From positions 1,798,001 through 1,862,000 of the forward strand of contig NZ_CP031466.1 of NCBI RefSeq assembly GCF_003368325.1: a stretch of 64,000 bases of DNA, written 5' to 3'. This DNA comes from Paraburkholderia caffeinilytica (GTDB taxonomy: Bacteria; Pseudomonadota; Gammaproteobacteria; Burkholderiales; Burkholderiaceae). The position numbers and the translations under genes were made by a program. Below the pieces are notes generated by a model, which had not been told where the DNA came from, made no database searches, and worked only from the letters and a program-made list of their open reading frames with translations. This document shows positions 24,683 through 34,307 of this stretch, one piece after another (position 1 is the first letter of the stretch; the number at the start of each line of letters is the position of its first letter).

Positions 24683-26386
24683 CTAGGCTTCTTTCGCCTC
24701 TTTGACCTCTTTGGTCTCCTTGACCTCCTTGCCATCGCGCAGATGCAAATGCGCGGCGGCCCGCTGCGAGGCGACGATGATCAGCTTCATCGTCGCACGC
24801 GTGGCGCCGACGAACAGCTTGCGTGCAATACGCTCGTCGAATCGTTCGAAATCGACTTCCGTGAGAATCACGCACGGCGCCGCCTGCCCCTTGAAGCGGT
24901 AGATCGACTCGAACAGCACATCCCCTTCGCGATACGCCGGGTTGCCGAACAGATCGTACTTACCCGTGAAACTGCGCAACCGATGCGGACCGAGATGATC
25001 CTGCGCGGTCATCGCCGAGCCCTCGCGGCCGCGAAACGACAGCACGGCAATGTCCTGCTTGCGAAAGCCGAGCGACAACGCCTGCGTGATCGCCCGCTTG
25101 GTCGCCTCGATGCTGCCTTCAGCGGCATTCGCCTCGTCGTAGACGGAGAGCGAAATATCGGAACCGTCGAACGGGCTGCCCGACGCCAGACCGGCCGCGA
25201 CCGGCACCGAGGCGCCCACCACCTCGCGCACATAATCGAGAATGTCGCGCGGACTGCGATAGTTGGTGGTCTCTTTCAGCGTGGTCCAGCCGGGCAGCTC
25301 GACCGGCTCGCGCATGTACAGATTCTGCAGCGGATCTTCGAGCCACCACCACGCGGCGCCCGGCCTCAAAAGACGCTCGAGTGCCGCCACCCACGGCTGC
25401 TGGAAGTCCTGCCCTTCGTCGACGATCAACACGTCGAATTGCCAGCGCGCGCCGACCGGGGTGTCGGCGAAAGTCATTTCAAGCTGATTGAATACGTCGC
25501 CGGACTGGAAATCCGGCTCGCGGCCCGCGTCGCGTGCAATCCAGTCGCATAGCTGGTGATAGTTCGCCACCTTTGCCTCGGGCGGCGCGACCCGCGCAAT
25601 GTGATCCGCCAGCGGGCGGTTGAAGCACACGTACAAAGGCCGCTGGCCACGCGCCGCGGCGTCCTTCATCACCTGCACCGCCAGTTGCGTCTTGCCGGAA
25701 CCGGCCGTGCCGATTACGCGCAGCCGGAACGGCGCAAACTCGAGCCGTCGCGCCCAGGTCGCGAGACCACCGGCCAGACGCGTGACGAGCGTGCCGGCCT
25801 GGCCGACCAGCGCGCTGGCGTCGGGCGTAAGCGAAAGTTCGTCGGCGAGAAAATGGTGGATCTTCGGTGCGCAAGCGAGGCGCGGTTCGTCGGCCGGCAA
25901 GGCTTCGCGAATGATCGCGGCAAGCCGGTCCTTACGCGTCGCGTCGACGATCCGCGCGGGATTCACGCCGGCGATCGCCGCATCCTTGACGATGTGGTCG
26001 GGGCAATACAGCAGTTCCTCGATGAAATACGTGCCCGCGCCGAACGCCGCGGTGAAGCGCCGGTGCAGCGTTTCGACGGTATGCGCGAGAGCGATCGCCA
26101 CATTGCGTTCTGTCTGAAGATAGACCTTGACGAGCCCTTTGGGCGTTTCGCGCAGGAAGCCGGTTTTCTGTTCGACGATCATCACGCGCCCGGCCGGGCT
26201 GACGATCACGAAGTCGGCCTCGCCGAACACCGAAAAGTTCTGGTTCAGGCGGGTCCAGTGCACGCCGTGATAGACGGTGTAGCCATCGGAAAGCGCCCCT
26301 TCCAGCAACGCAAGGGTTTCGCGTTCGCGTGCCGCCGCGCCGGTGGCGGCGAGGCTCTTCCAGTCGTCGGGGACAATGCGGGCCAT
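24683..26386 (-). CDS. NERD-domain UvrD-like superfamily 1 helicase/ATPase
   Basis: The 567-residue protein has an N-terminal nuclease-related domain (FGEADFVIVSPAGRVMIVEQ, about residues 52-71, with the E-x-K-like core) and a superfamily 1 ATPase: Walker A GTAGSGKTQLA near residue 218, Walker B VLIVDEGQDFQ near 313, NYRSPRDILDY near 372, and a C-terminal LFVGATRATMKLIIV near 529. The last 15 residues are a KEVKETKE-type repeat. The ATG at 26386 opens the conserved part. DNA repair or RNA/DNA processing is likely, but the substrate cannot be read. Confidence 0.85.
   Translation of the reverse strand: MARIVPDDWKSLAATGAAARERETLALLEGALSDGYTVYHGVHWTRLNQNFSVFGEADFVIVSPAGRVMIVEQKTGFLRETPKGLVKVYLQTERNVAIALAHTVETLHRRFTAAFGAGTYFIEELLYCPDHIVKDAAIAGVNPARIVDATRKDRLAAIIREALPADEPRLACAPKIHHFLADELSLTPDASALVGQAGTLVTRLAGGLATWARRLEFAPFRLRVIGTAGSGKTQLAVQVMKDAAARGQRPLYVCFNRPLADHIARVAPPEAKVANYHQLCDWIARDAGREPDFQSGDVFNQLEMTFADTPVGARWQFDVLIVDEGQDFQQPWVAALERLLRPGAAWWWLEDPLQNLYMREPVELPGWTTLKETTNYRSPRDILDYVREVVGASVPVAAGLASGSPFDGSDISLSVYDEANAAEGSIEATKRAITQALSLGFRKQDIAVLSFRGREGSAMTAQDHLGPHRLRSFTGKYDLFGNPAYREGDVLFESIYRFKGQAAPCVILTEVDFERFDERIARKLFVGATRATMKLIIVASQRAAAHLHLRDGKEVKETKEVKEAKEA
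24686..24730. repeat. In-frame 9-bp-type repeat coding a Lys/Glu tail
   Basis: The helicase gene ends in repeated CTCTTTGAC/CTCCTTGAC-like units (plus strand) that encode KEVKETKEVKEAKEA. The unit keeps the frame. Confidence 0.7.
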
Positions 26387-26642
26387 GCGATGCCTCGTCG
26401 TATTCGGGTGCGCCCATTGTACGCAACGCGCGCACGTTGCCGGCATGCCACTTCGGGCGGCATTCGGGGTTCCGTGGGCCACGCGCTTCGTCCGTGCTTT
26501 GTCCGTGCTTCCGGCAACGCTTGACGCGGCGGATTGCGTGCCGGCGGCGCGCAAATCCATGCGCATCGTGTATCGTTACTGGCTGAACGCCGCACGCGGT
26601 TCGCGGCTTGCCATCTGTCAATATAAAGAAAGGATTTACCGG

Positions 26643-27269
26643 ATGATCACGATCTGGGGACGCGCCAACTCGGTCAACGTACAGAAAGTCTTGTGGTGTT
26701 GCGACGAACTGGTGCTGCCATACGAGCGCATCGACGCGGGCCTGCAATTCGGCCGTAACAACGAACCCGACTACCTGACGATGAACCCGACTGGCAAGAT
26801 TCCGACGCTGGTCGACGACGACTTCGTGCTGTGGGAATCGAACTCGATCCTGCGCTATCTGGTGCTGCAATACGCCGAATCGAGCCTTCTGTATCCGTCC
26901 GAGCCGAGACTGCGCGCGAGCATCGACCGCTGGCTCGACTGGTCGCTCACCACGCTGCAACCCGCTGAAAAACCGGTGTTCTGGGCCCTCGTGCGCACCC
27001 CGGCCGCCGAGCGCGACGACCACAAGCTCGCCACCGACCTCAACGCGGTCACGCTGCTGTGGCGCCTGCTGGACAACCATCTGCAAGGCCGCTTCTTCCT
27101 CGAAGGCGAGAAGTTCACGCTCGCCGATATCGTGATCGGCGCGTACGCAAAACGCTGGGTCGGGCTGGAAGGTGTCGAGCGCCCGCCGCTGCCGAATCTG
27201 GAGCGTTGGTATTCGCGGATTGCGACACGCCCGGGGTTCAAGAAATACGTCGATTTCCCGCTGACTTAA
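26643..27269 (+). CDS. Glutathione S-transferase family protein
   Basis: The 208-residue protein has the thioredoxin-fold N-domain (MITIWGRANSVNVQKVLWCC, with NPTGKIPTLVDDD and LWESNSILRYL binding glutathione) and an all-helical C-domain ending in LPNLERWYSRIATRPGFKKY. The ATG at 26643 has AAAGGA upstream, and the frame before it has no family similarity. It could conjugate electrophiles or act as a peroxidase. The neighbours give no substrate clue. Confidence 0.92.
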   Translation: MITIWGRANSVNVQKVLWCCDELVLPYERIDAGLQFGRNNEPDYLTMNPTGKIPTLVDDDFVLWESNSILRYLVLQYAESSLLYPSEPRLRASIDRWLDWSLTTLQPAEKPVFWALVRTPAAERDDHKLATDLNAVTLLWRLLDNHLQGRFFLEGEKFTLADIVIGAYAKRWVGLEGVERPPLPNLERWYSRIATRPGFKKYVDFPLT

Positions 27270-27368
27270 ACGATCCGGCAGCCGTCGGGCGGCCTCGTGC
27301 CTCGCCGCGGCGCCCAGCCGCAACCGGCAGATGCGTCGCCCACCGGCACGGCCAAGCACGATGGCCTT

Positions 27369-27374
27369 TATAAT
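27369..27374 (+). promoter_or_regulatory. Consensus -10 box immediately before zur
   Basis: A perfect TATAAT lies at 27369-27374, six bases before the ATG at 27381. An RNA starting the usual 6-7 bases downstream would begin at or next to the start codon, so a leaderless message is possible. I see no good -35 box at 17 bp. Confidence 0.45.
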
Positions 27375-27380
27375 CGACAC

Positions 27381-27959
27381 ATGAAGACCGCCAAGCCCGC
27401 CGTGACCGCCAATAAAGCCACCTCTGCCGCCGCCGCTCATCATCATGAGCCGGGGCGCGAGCACAATGGGCACGGCGAATCGCAGGAAGCCGCACTGACC
27501 CTCGCGGAAGAGTATTGCCGCGAGCGCGGCGAAAAACTCACGCCGATCCGCCGCAAAGTGCTCGAATTGCTGCTGAATTCCGGGCGCGCCACCAAAGCTT
27601 ATTCGTTGCTCGACGACATGCGCCAGATCCATCCCGGCTCGGCGCCGCCCACGGTTTACCGGGCGCTGGACTTTCTGCTCTCGGCAGGCCTCGTGCACCG
27701 GATCGAATCGATCAACGCATTCACCGTCTGTCACGATCTGACGCAATGCCAGCACGGCATTCTGGTGGTTTGCCAGCAATGCGGCAACGTCACGGAACTG
27801 CATCAGCCGAAGCTGCGCCAGGCGCTCGTCGCGCAAATCGAAGACGCGGGCTACCGCCTTGCAAGCGATGAAATCGAATTGAAGGGATTGTGTTCTGCCT
27901 GTCAGGCAGCGGAAGCGGTTAGCGCCGGCGCTGCCGCACCGGCCGCCGCCGCCAAATAA
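27381..27959 (+). CDS. zur: Zinc uptake regulator Zur (Fur family)
   Basis: The 192-residue protein has the Fur winged helix (LTPIRRKVLELLLNSGRATK near residue 54, PPTVYRALDFLLSAGLVHRI near 92), a sensory FTVCHDLTQCQHG segment near 116 that resembles E. coli Zur (VLCHLF...H), and structural zinc cysteines in VCQQCG and LCSACQ. It represses zinc uptake genes when zinc is bound. It has a His-rich N-terminal extension (HHHEPGREHNGHG) and an Ala-rich tail. If translation starts later, near LAEEYCRERG, the extension would be absent. Confidence 0.8.
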   Translation: MKTAKPAVTANKATSAAAAHHHEPGREHNGHGESQEAALTLAEEYCRERGEKLTPIRRKVLELLLNSGRATKAYSLLDDMRQIHPGSAPPTVYRALDFLLSAGLVHRIESINAFTVCHDLTQCQHGILVVCQQCGNVTELHQPKLRQALVAQIEDAGYRLASDEIELKGLCSACQAAEAVSAGAAAPAAAAK

Positions 27960-28076
27960 CAGCGGCGCCCGCAGTCAGATTTGCAATCTGATTGCAGATT
28001 CTCTCGCCAGACGAAAGCGGGCCACCGAAGACGCGGCCGCAGGAAAACGCCGATCAATCGGCCGCGAGGCCCTTCA

Positions 28077-28589
28077 TCAGCCCGCCGCGCGGGCGTCGAT
28101 TGCGTCGTGCAGGAGTGTCACGAGGTCTTCGGGCAATGCCGGCTTGGTCATGAAATGCTGAAAGCCTTCGCCGATGCTGCGTAAGCGGTAAGCGTCGTCG
28201 GTATGTCCGGTGAGCGCCACGGCCACCGAAGGCGCGTGGTCGCCGCGAATCTCGTGATCGCGCAGCCGCTGGATCAGATAAAAGCCGTCCATGGCCGGCA
28301 ATTCGAGGTCGCACACCACGGCATCGGGCAACAGCCGCAGCGCCGCTTCGACACCCTCTTCCGCATCCGCCACTGCGACGACATGCGCCCCTTCCGCCTC
28401 GAGTAACAAGGCCAGTGATTCCCGGCTATCCGGGTCGTCTTCGACGAGCACGATCGTGGCCTGATCGAGTCTCAATGCTCCGTTCATGTTCTGCTGTTGC
28501 TCTAGAAAACCGGTTAGGCCATCAGACTCGGCCAACGTATCGCCCTGCTGTTTGCCGCCGATTTTCGCGGCTGCGGTATCGCTGTTCAT
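28077..28589 (-). CDS. Single-domain response regulator
   Basis: The 170-residue protein is a receiver with no output domain: IVLVEDDPDS near residue 45, VVCDLELPAMDG (phospho-acceptor Asp) near 90, VALTGHTD near 124 and MTKPALP near 147. The first 40 residues are a non-conserved Gln/Gly-rich lead; an internal ATG near MNGALRLDQ (residue 35) is an alternative start. No kinase is next to it, so it may serve as a phosphate shuttle or sink. Confidence 0.85.
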   Translation of the reverse strand: MNSDTAAAKIGGKQQGDTLAESDGLTGFLEQQQNMNGALRLDQATIVLVEDDPDSRESLALLLEAEGAHVVAVADAEEGVEAALRLLPDAVVCDLELPAMDGFYLIQRLRDHEIRGDHAPSVAVALTGHTDDAYRLRSIGEGFQHFMTKPALPEDLVTLLHDAIDARAAG

Positions 28590-28715
28590 GGTTCCGACTC
28601 GATTTCATGCGTCGAGTTGCATGCAGGCCCGCGATTGTAAAACATGGCCTGGGCGCAACGCGTGCGCACGGTAACGCGCCAAAATTGCACGCCGATGAAA
28701 AATCGACCCCCGGCT

Positions 28716-29083
28716 CCGTTGCCCTGGCCGACTGGGGTCGACACCCGATTCGCCGTGGCGGCCGGTGCCAACCCGTGTCCATCGCCGTGCCCACCCCAGC
28801 GTCTGTCCTGAGATTCATGTTCTCTTGCGACGCCGGCATTGTTACGTCTCCGGCGCGGCGTTCACGTCCACTCCTCGGGTAGCACGTTGCGTGCCGCGCG
28901 GGCTTCGCCAGTCTCGCCGTTGCATCGGCATGGTTGCGCGAGCCTGCCGCCGAACAGGAGCAACTCGAAGCGTTTCTCACCGAGCGGATTCGTGAGGGCG
29001 CCGCCCTGCCCGGTACTTATCCGCCACACGAAAAAACAAAGGCCGCGTACGAGGCGTGGCGGCAGAAACGTCATCCTGAATGA
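28716..29083 (+). pseudogene. Decayed C-terminal remnant of an RraA-like family gene
   Basis: The last 66 codons before the TGA at 29081 read as a normal C-terminus: EQEQLEAFLTERIREGAALP, then GTYPPHEKTKAAYEAWRQ. Upstream, the expected family text is split over frames: CQPVSIA near 28770, CDAGIV near 28832, and CVPRG in another frame near 28890, with a TAG at 28880 in the final frame. No start or ribosome site is present. I read this as a frameshifted relic of an RraA/dimethylmenaquinone-methyltransferase-like gene, recalled from family patterns and not checked. Nothing else is visible in 28590-28715. Confidence 0.5.
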
Positions 29084-29096
29084 GTCAGGCAGCGTG

Positions 29097-29885
29097 TCAG
29101 CCCGCTTTGCCCGGACCGACGCCCTGCACCAGCAAGGCTACCGCGTGTTGGGCGATCTCCTCGCTGCCGATGTTGCGCCGGGCCGGATCGTTACGCCACA
29201 GCTTCGAGGCGGCCAGCGGCAGAATCGTCATACCCAGCAGCGTGACGAACACCAGTGACGGCTCCAGCCCCGCATTCAGGCGCCCTTCCTTTTGCCAGCG
29301 CGCGATGGCCAACAGCGACGCCTTCTGACTCGCGTCGCCGAACCGTTCGTGCATGCGCTGGCGCAGCAAGCCACCGTCGCTGATCACTTCGCGCACCCAC
29401 AGCGACGGAAACCACGGATTGTCGCTCGCCGTCTTCACCAATCGCTGCGCAAGTTGCGTGATGGCCGCCACGGGATCGTCGGGATTTTCCTGAAACGGCA
29501 CGCCAATCCCCGCGCGCAACGGCGCAAAACGCTCATCGATCAGCACGTCGAGCAGTTGATCTCGCGTCTTGAAGTAGTAATGCATCATCGCCGGCGTGAA
29601 ACCCGCCTCGCGGGCAATCTCTCCGAGCGTGGTGTCGACGATGCCCTGCCGCGCGAACAGGGCAAGCGCGGCGTCCAGCAGACGGCTGCGCTGCTCGGGG
29701 CCGCGCGCCGAGCCCGAGGGCCTGCCTGGGCGCCGCGCGGGTGCGGACGGTGGTGCGGGAATTGAAGCGTTCGCAGAATCGCCCGCGGCGCTCGACGCCG
29801 GCTTCGAAAGCTTTCGCGCCTTGGCGGCAGCCGTGCTGCGTGGCGAGCGTTTCACTTCCCTGTCATCTGACGTAATCCTTGCCAT
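29097..29885 (-). CDS. TetR family transcriptional regulator
   Basis: The 262-residue protein has a 70-residue basic Ala/Pro/Ser-rich lead and then a TetR helix-turn-helix (RLLDAALALFARQGIVDTTL, followed by IAREAGFTPAMMHYYFKTRD). The C-terminal ligand domain contains PWFPSLWVREVISDGG. It is divergent from a DHA2 efflux gene with a 75-bp spacer that has AT-rich palindromes, so it probably represses that pump. The start at 29885 follows the operator region; later starts inside the basic lead are possible. Confidence 0.88.
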   Translation of the reverse strand: MARITSDDREVKRSPRSTAAAKARKLSKPASSAAGDSANASIPAPPSAPARRPGRPSGSARGPEQRSRLLDAALALFARQGIVDTTLGEIAREAGFTPAMMHYYFKTRDQLLDVLIDERFAPLRAGIGVPFQENPDDPVAAITQLAQRLVKTASDNPWFPSLWVREVISDGGLLRQRMHERFGDASQKASLLAIARWQKEGRLNAGLEPSLVFVTLLGMTILPLAASKLWRNDPARRNIGSEEIAQHAVALLVQGVGPGKAG

Positions 29886-29921
29886 TGCATTCAATTTGAC
29901 GAGTGACACGATGTCGCATAT

Positions 29922-31508
<1,587 letters not shown>

Positions 31509-31950
31509 TCGATCGCGCAGGGCGTTTGCAACGCACGTTTTCTGCAAGCGCTGGATGACGAGGTCGAACGCCGCGCGTTTCGACCTCGTTCTGTTTTCAT
31601 CGCCGCGATTTCATTCTGCCGATTCCGCCGGGGCGTCACTGCACGATCGCCGGCGCACCATGACTGCACATGCAGTGTGAAAAAAACCACCAGCCTGTTC
31701 GTTCTGCCGACATATACGGTGTTTCGTCGTACCTACAAATGCGCTTTACCGTGCATAAAGTAGGTAACAACGTCGATTGACGTTCTCACTGAAACGCCAC
31801 ATATTGCAAGCAGCGGCACCGCAAGCGAGGACTTGCGTCCCAAAGGTTCTCCAGTGCATGTGGATCGTGGTTTCCGCGGACGTCACGCCTGCCTCAACAC
31901 GATCTGGAACATGCCGTAACGGCATTGTTTTCCACAGGTGGGGCCACAGC
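31509..31950. other. 442-bp spacer with terminator and palindromes, no gene seen
   Basis: After the efflux-gene terminator, the spacer holds a 14-bp palindrome ACTGCA-CA-TGCAGT (31663-31676) and inverted repeats TACCTAC (31730-31736) and GTAGGTA (31760-31766) separated by 23 bp. No reading frame with family similarity is present. The palindromes may bind a regulator of the zinc-ribbon gene. Confidence 0.6.
31558..31597 (+). terminator. Intrinsic terminator of the DHA2 efflux gene
   Basis: ACGAGGTCGAACGC pairs with GCGTTTCGACCTCGT (one bulged T) around a CGC loop, followed by TCTGTTTTC. The stem is 14 bp long. Confidence 0.8.
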
Positions 31951-32997
31951 ATGTCCACCCAGACAATACTCGGCCATAGCTTCCCGACGCCTTGCAAACG
32001 CTGTGGCGGTGCGCTGTACCGGCAAGTCGACTATTGCCCGTATTGCGGCGCCGTGCATCCGCTTGACGCCGGCCCACACAAACGCGTCGTGATTCCCGGC
32101 AGCCGCGCCAGTGCCGTCAGCAAGGCAGTGCAGAAAAACGGCTTCGATCCGGCCCAGCCAGGTGAAACCGGTCTCGCCGCGCAGACCGCCGTCACCGGCA
32201 AATCCGCCGATGCCGAATCGCCGATGCAAGCGCCGGTGCTCGTCTCTCCAGACGCGCCGATTCCCCCCCTCGCCGATCCGCCGCACACCGGCGGCCACAG
32301 CGTGCTCCCGGTGCGCCGGGTGCTGCTCGCGATCGTGGCGATTGGCGCAATAGGACTGGCCTATGTCGCCTTTACACTATTCAGCGACGACCACGAATCT
32401 CAGAGCGGCAATACCGAGCAAACTGCGAACAACTCTCAGGACGCCAGAACGGCAACCGGCACGATTGCGCTATACGCCCCGTCTCAGTCGACGAATCAGG
32501 CTGCCGCGGTTAAGCCTGCTGTTCCCGTCAACTCCGCCAAGGCCGCACCGGCAATCGCAGCCACGCCCATTGCGCCGCCCTTGCCGGCAGCACCTGTCAA
32601 ACTAGCAACGCCGCAGTTCCGCGATGCCGCACAAGCGCTGCAGGCAGCGCGTCTGGCCTTCCGCGCCAACGATCTGTCCGCGGCACAAGCGGCGCTTGGC
32701 GCGGCGCAGACGCTGCAACCCGGCAACGCCGACGCGCAAAGCCTGCTGACCGAACTGAAGCCACTCGCCGCGCGCCGCGATGCCGCGTTGCAGGCAGCGC
32801 AAGCGTGCGCCGCGCAGCAGTCGTGGAGCTGCGCGCGTCAGCACGCCAATGAGGCGATCGCGATCGACGCCGGCAACGACACCGCGAAGACGATCCTCGA
32901 ACGCGTAATCCGCGAGACAGGTTGGGCGCCGCTCAAGCCGCATGCCGCGACAGACAGTCCGGTCATCGACAAATCATTTGGATACCGAACTTCATAG
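31951..32997 (+). CDS. Zinc-ribbon membrane protein with TPR-like C-terminal part
   Basis: The 348-residue protein starts with a double CxxC zinc ribbon (CKRCGGALYRQVDYCPYCG, residues 13-31). A single membrane helix follows at about 117-138 (VLLAIVAIGAIGLAYVAFTL). Then comes an Ala/Pro/Thr-rich linker and a helical C-terminal part (ALQAARLAFRANDLSAAQAA, then ALGAAQTLQPGNADAQ-like text) that resembles TPR units. Orientation would place the ribbon in the cytoplasm and the helices in the periplasm. No function is known to me. The ATG at 31951 directly precedes the ribbon. Confidence 0.7.
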   Translation: MSTQTILGHSFPTPCKRCGGALYRQVDYCPYCGAVHPLDAGPHKRVVIPGSRASAVSKAVQKNGFDPAQPGETGLAAQTAVTGKSADAESPMQAPVLVSPDAPIPPLADPPHTGGHSVLPVRRVLLAIVAIGAIGLAYVAFTLFSDDHESQSGNTEQTANNSQDARTATGTIALYAPSQSTNQAAAVKPAVPVNSAKAAPAIAATPIAPPLPAAPVKLATPQFRDAAQALQAARLAFRANDLSAAQAALGAAQTLQPGNADAQSLLTELKPLAARRDAALQAAQACAAQQSWSCARQHANEAIAIDAGNDTAKTILERVIRETGWAPLKPHAATDSPVIDKSFGYRTS

Positions 32998-33194
32998 CCG
33001 CTTGCGAGACCAATTGTCCTCGCTGCCTGCGTCGCGGCACGCCCGAACGCACTGCGTTTCGCGTGTCCTCTGAGCGGCAGCAGACGGACATGGCGCGCGC
33101 AACGCATTGAACATGAGATCGCAAACCCGCTCACCGTGCTTCGCGCGCGCCGACGCGAGCGGCTGTTCAACCCTGACCGATAGGTACATAAACC

Positions 33195-34268
33195 ATGCTG
33201 AAGAGACTTCTGACGGGATGGCTGGGGCTGGCGCTGATGATCGTGTCTTCGTTTGCCGGCGCGGAACCCGCGCACTACAAGATCGTCACCGGTCCGGAGC
33301 GCGGCACGTACATCCAGATCGGTCAGGATCTGTCGAAATGGGTGGCGCAGCCGGCGGGCATCGACCTGGAAGTGATGGCCTCGAAGGGCTCGGCCGAAAA
33401 CGTGCAGCGCATGCGCTTCGAGCCGGGCGTGAAGCTCGCGCTGGTGCAGTCCGACGTGTATCAGGCCTTCATCGACATGGCCAATGCCGGCAATGCCGAC
33501 GCGGGCACGACAATCCGGCCGCTGCGGCTCATCATGCCGCTCTACGACGAGGAAATAAACGTCGTGGTGCGCGCGGATTCACCGATGAAAACCTTCGCCG
33601 ACATCAAGGACAAAAGCATTAGCGTGGGCCTGCTCGGCAGCGGCACGGCGCAAACCGCCACGACTCTCTATCACCTGATGTTCGGTCAGGCGATTCCCGA
33701 GCAGAACGTCCAGCACCTGAACAATGAAGATGCGCTGGCCGCATTGATCGTCAAGAAGGTGGACGTTGCGATCATCGTGGTCGGGCAGCCGGCAAAACTG
33801 TTCAACGACATGAATCCCGAATTGCTGCAACAGATCCGCCCTCTGAAGATCGATCCCAACGCGCCCGAAACCGCCCGCGCAAAACAGACGTATTTTCCCA
33901 CGGCGCTCCGCGCGACCAGCTATCCGAACTGGCTGAAGGAAGATGTTCCCACGCTGACGGTCAAAGCCTTTCTCGTCACTTACGATTACGGCCTGCGCGG
34001 TACCGTCGGCAATCTGAATCACTTTGCGGACTCGCTCTGCGCCAACTTCGACAATCTGCAGGAGCACGGGCATCCGAAGTGGAAGCAGGTGAAACTCGAA
34101 TTGCCGCCGCTCGTGCGTGGATGGAAATACTACGGCCCGGTGGAGAAACATCTGCGCGCCTGTCTCGCGAACAGAAGTGCGGCGATTAACGCAACGGCGG
34201 CGCAAGCCGTGCAGAAACCGCGCGCCCCTTGCACGGATCAGGAACGCCTGCTGTTGCTGTGCAAGTAA
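33195..34268 (+). CDS. TAXI-family TRAP-type solute-binding protein, orphan
   Basis: The 357-residue protein has a signal peptide (cleavage after SSFAGA) and the TAXI family features: YKIVTGPERGTYIQIGQDLS near residue 28, MASKGSAENVQRMRFEPGVK near 61, INVVVRADSPMKTFADIK near 118 and VGLLGSGTAQTATTLYHLMF near 143. TAXI proteins normally feed a fused DctQM permease, but none is beside it. It may serve a distant permease or act in signalling. It has an extra Cys-containing C-terminal tail. Confidence 0.88.
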   Translation: MLKRLLTGWLGLALMIVSSFAGAEPAHYKIVTGPERGTYIQIGQDLSKWVAQPAGIDLEVMASKGSAENVQRMRFEPGVKLALVQSDVYQAFIDMANAGNADAGTTIRPLRLIMPLYDEEINVVVRADSPMKTFADIKDKSISVGLLGSGTAQTATTLYHLMFGQAIPEQNVQHLNNEDALAALIVKKVDVAIIVVGQPAKLFNDMNPELLQQIRPLKIDPNAPETARAKQTYFPTALRATSYPNWLKEDVPTLTVKAFLVTYDYGLRGTVGNLNHFADSLCANFDNLQEHGHPKWKQVKLELPPLVRGWKYYGPVEKHLRACLANRSAAINATAAQAVQKPRAPCTDQERLLLLCK

Positions 34269-34279
34269 GCTCGCGTGAC

Positions 34280-34307
34280 AAGGAGCGCACGTTCAGGCGC
34301 GCTCCTT
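34280..34307. terminator. Hairpin between the convergent TAXI and MocR genes
   Basis: AAGGAGCGC (34280-34288) and GCGCTCCTT (34299-34307) are perfect complements around a 10-nt loop. The stem overlaps the MocR stop codon and could end both messages, although T runs are short. Confidence 0.5.
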
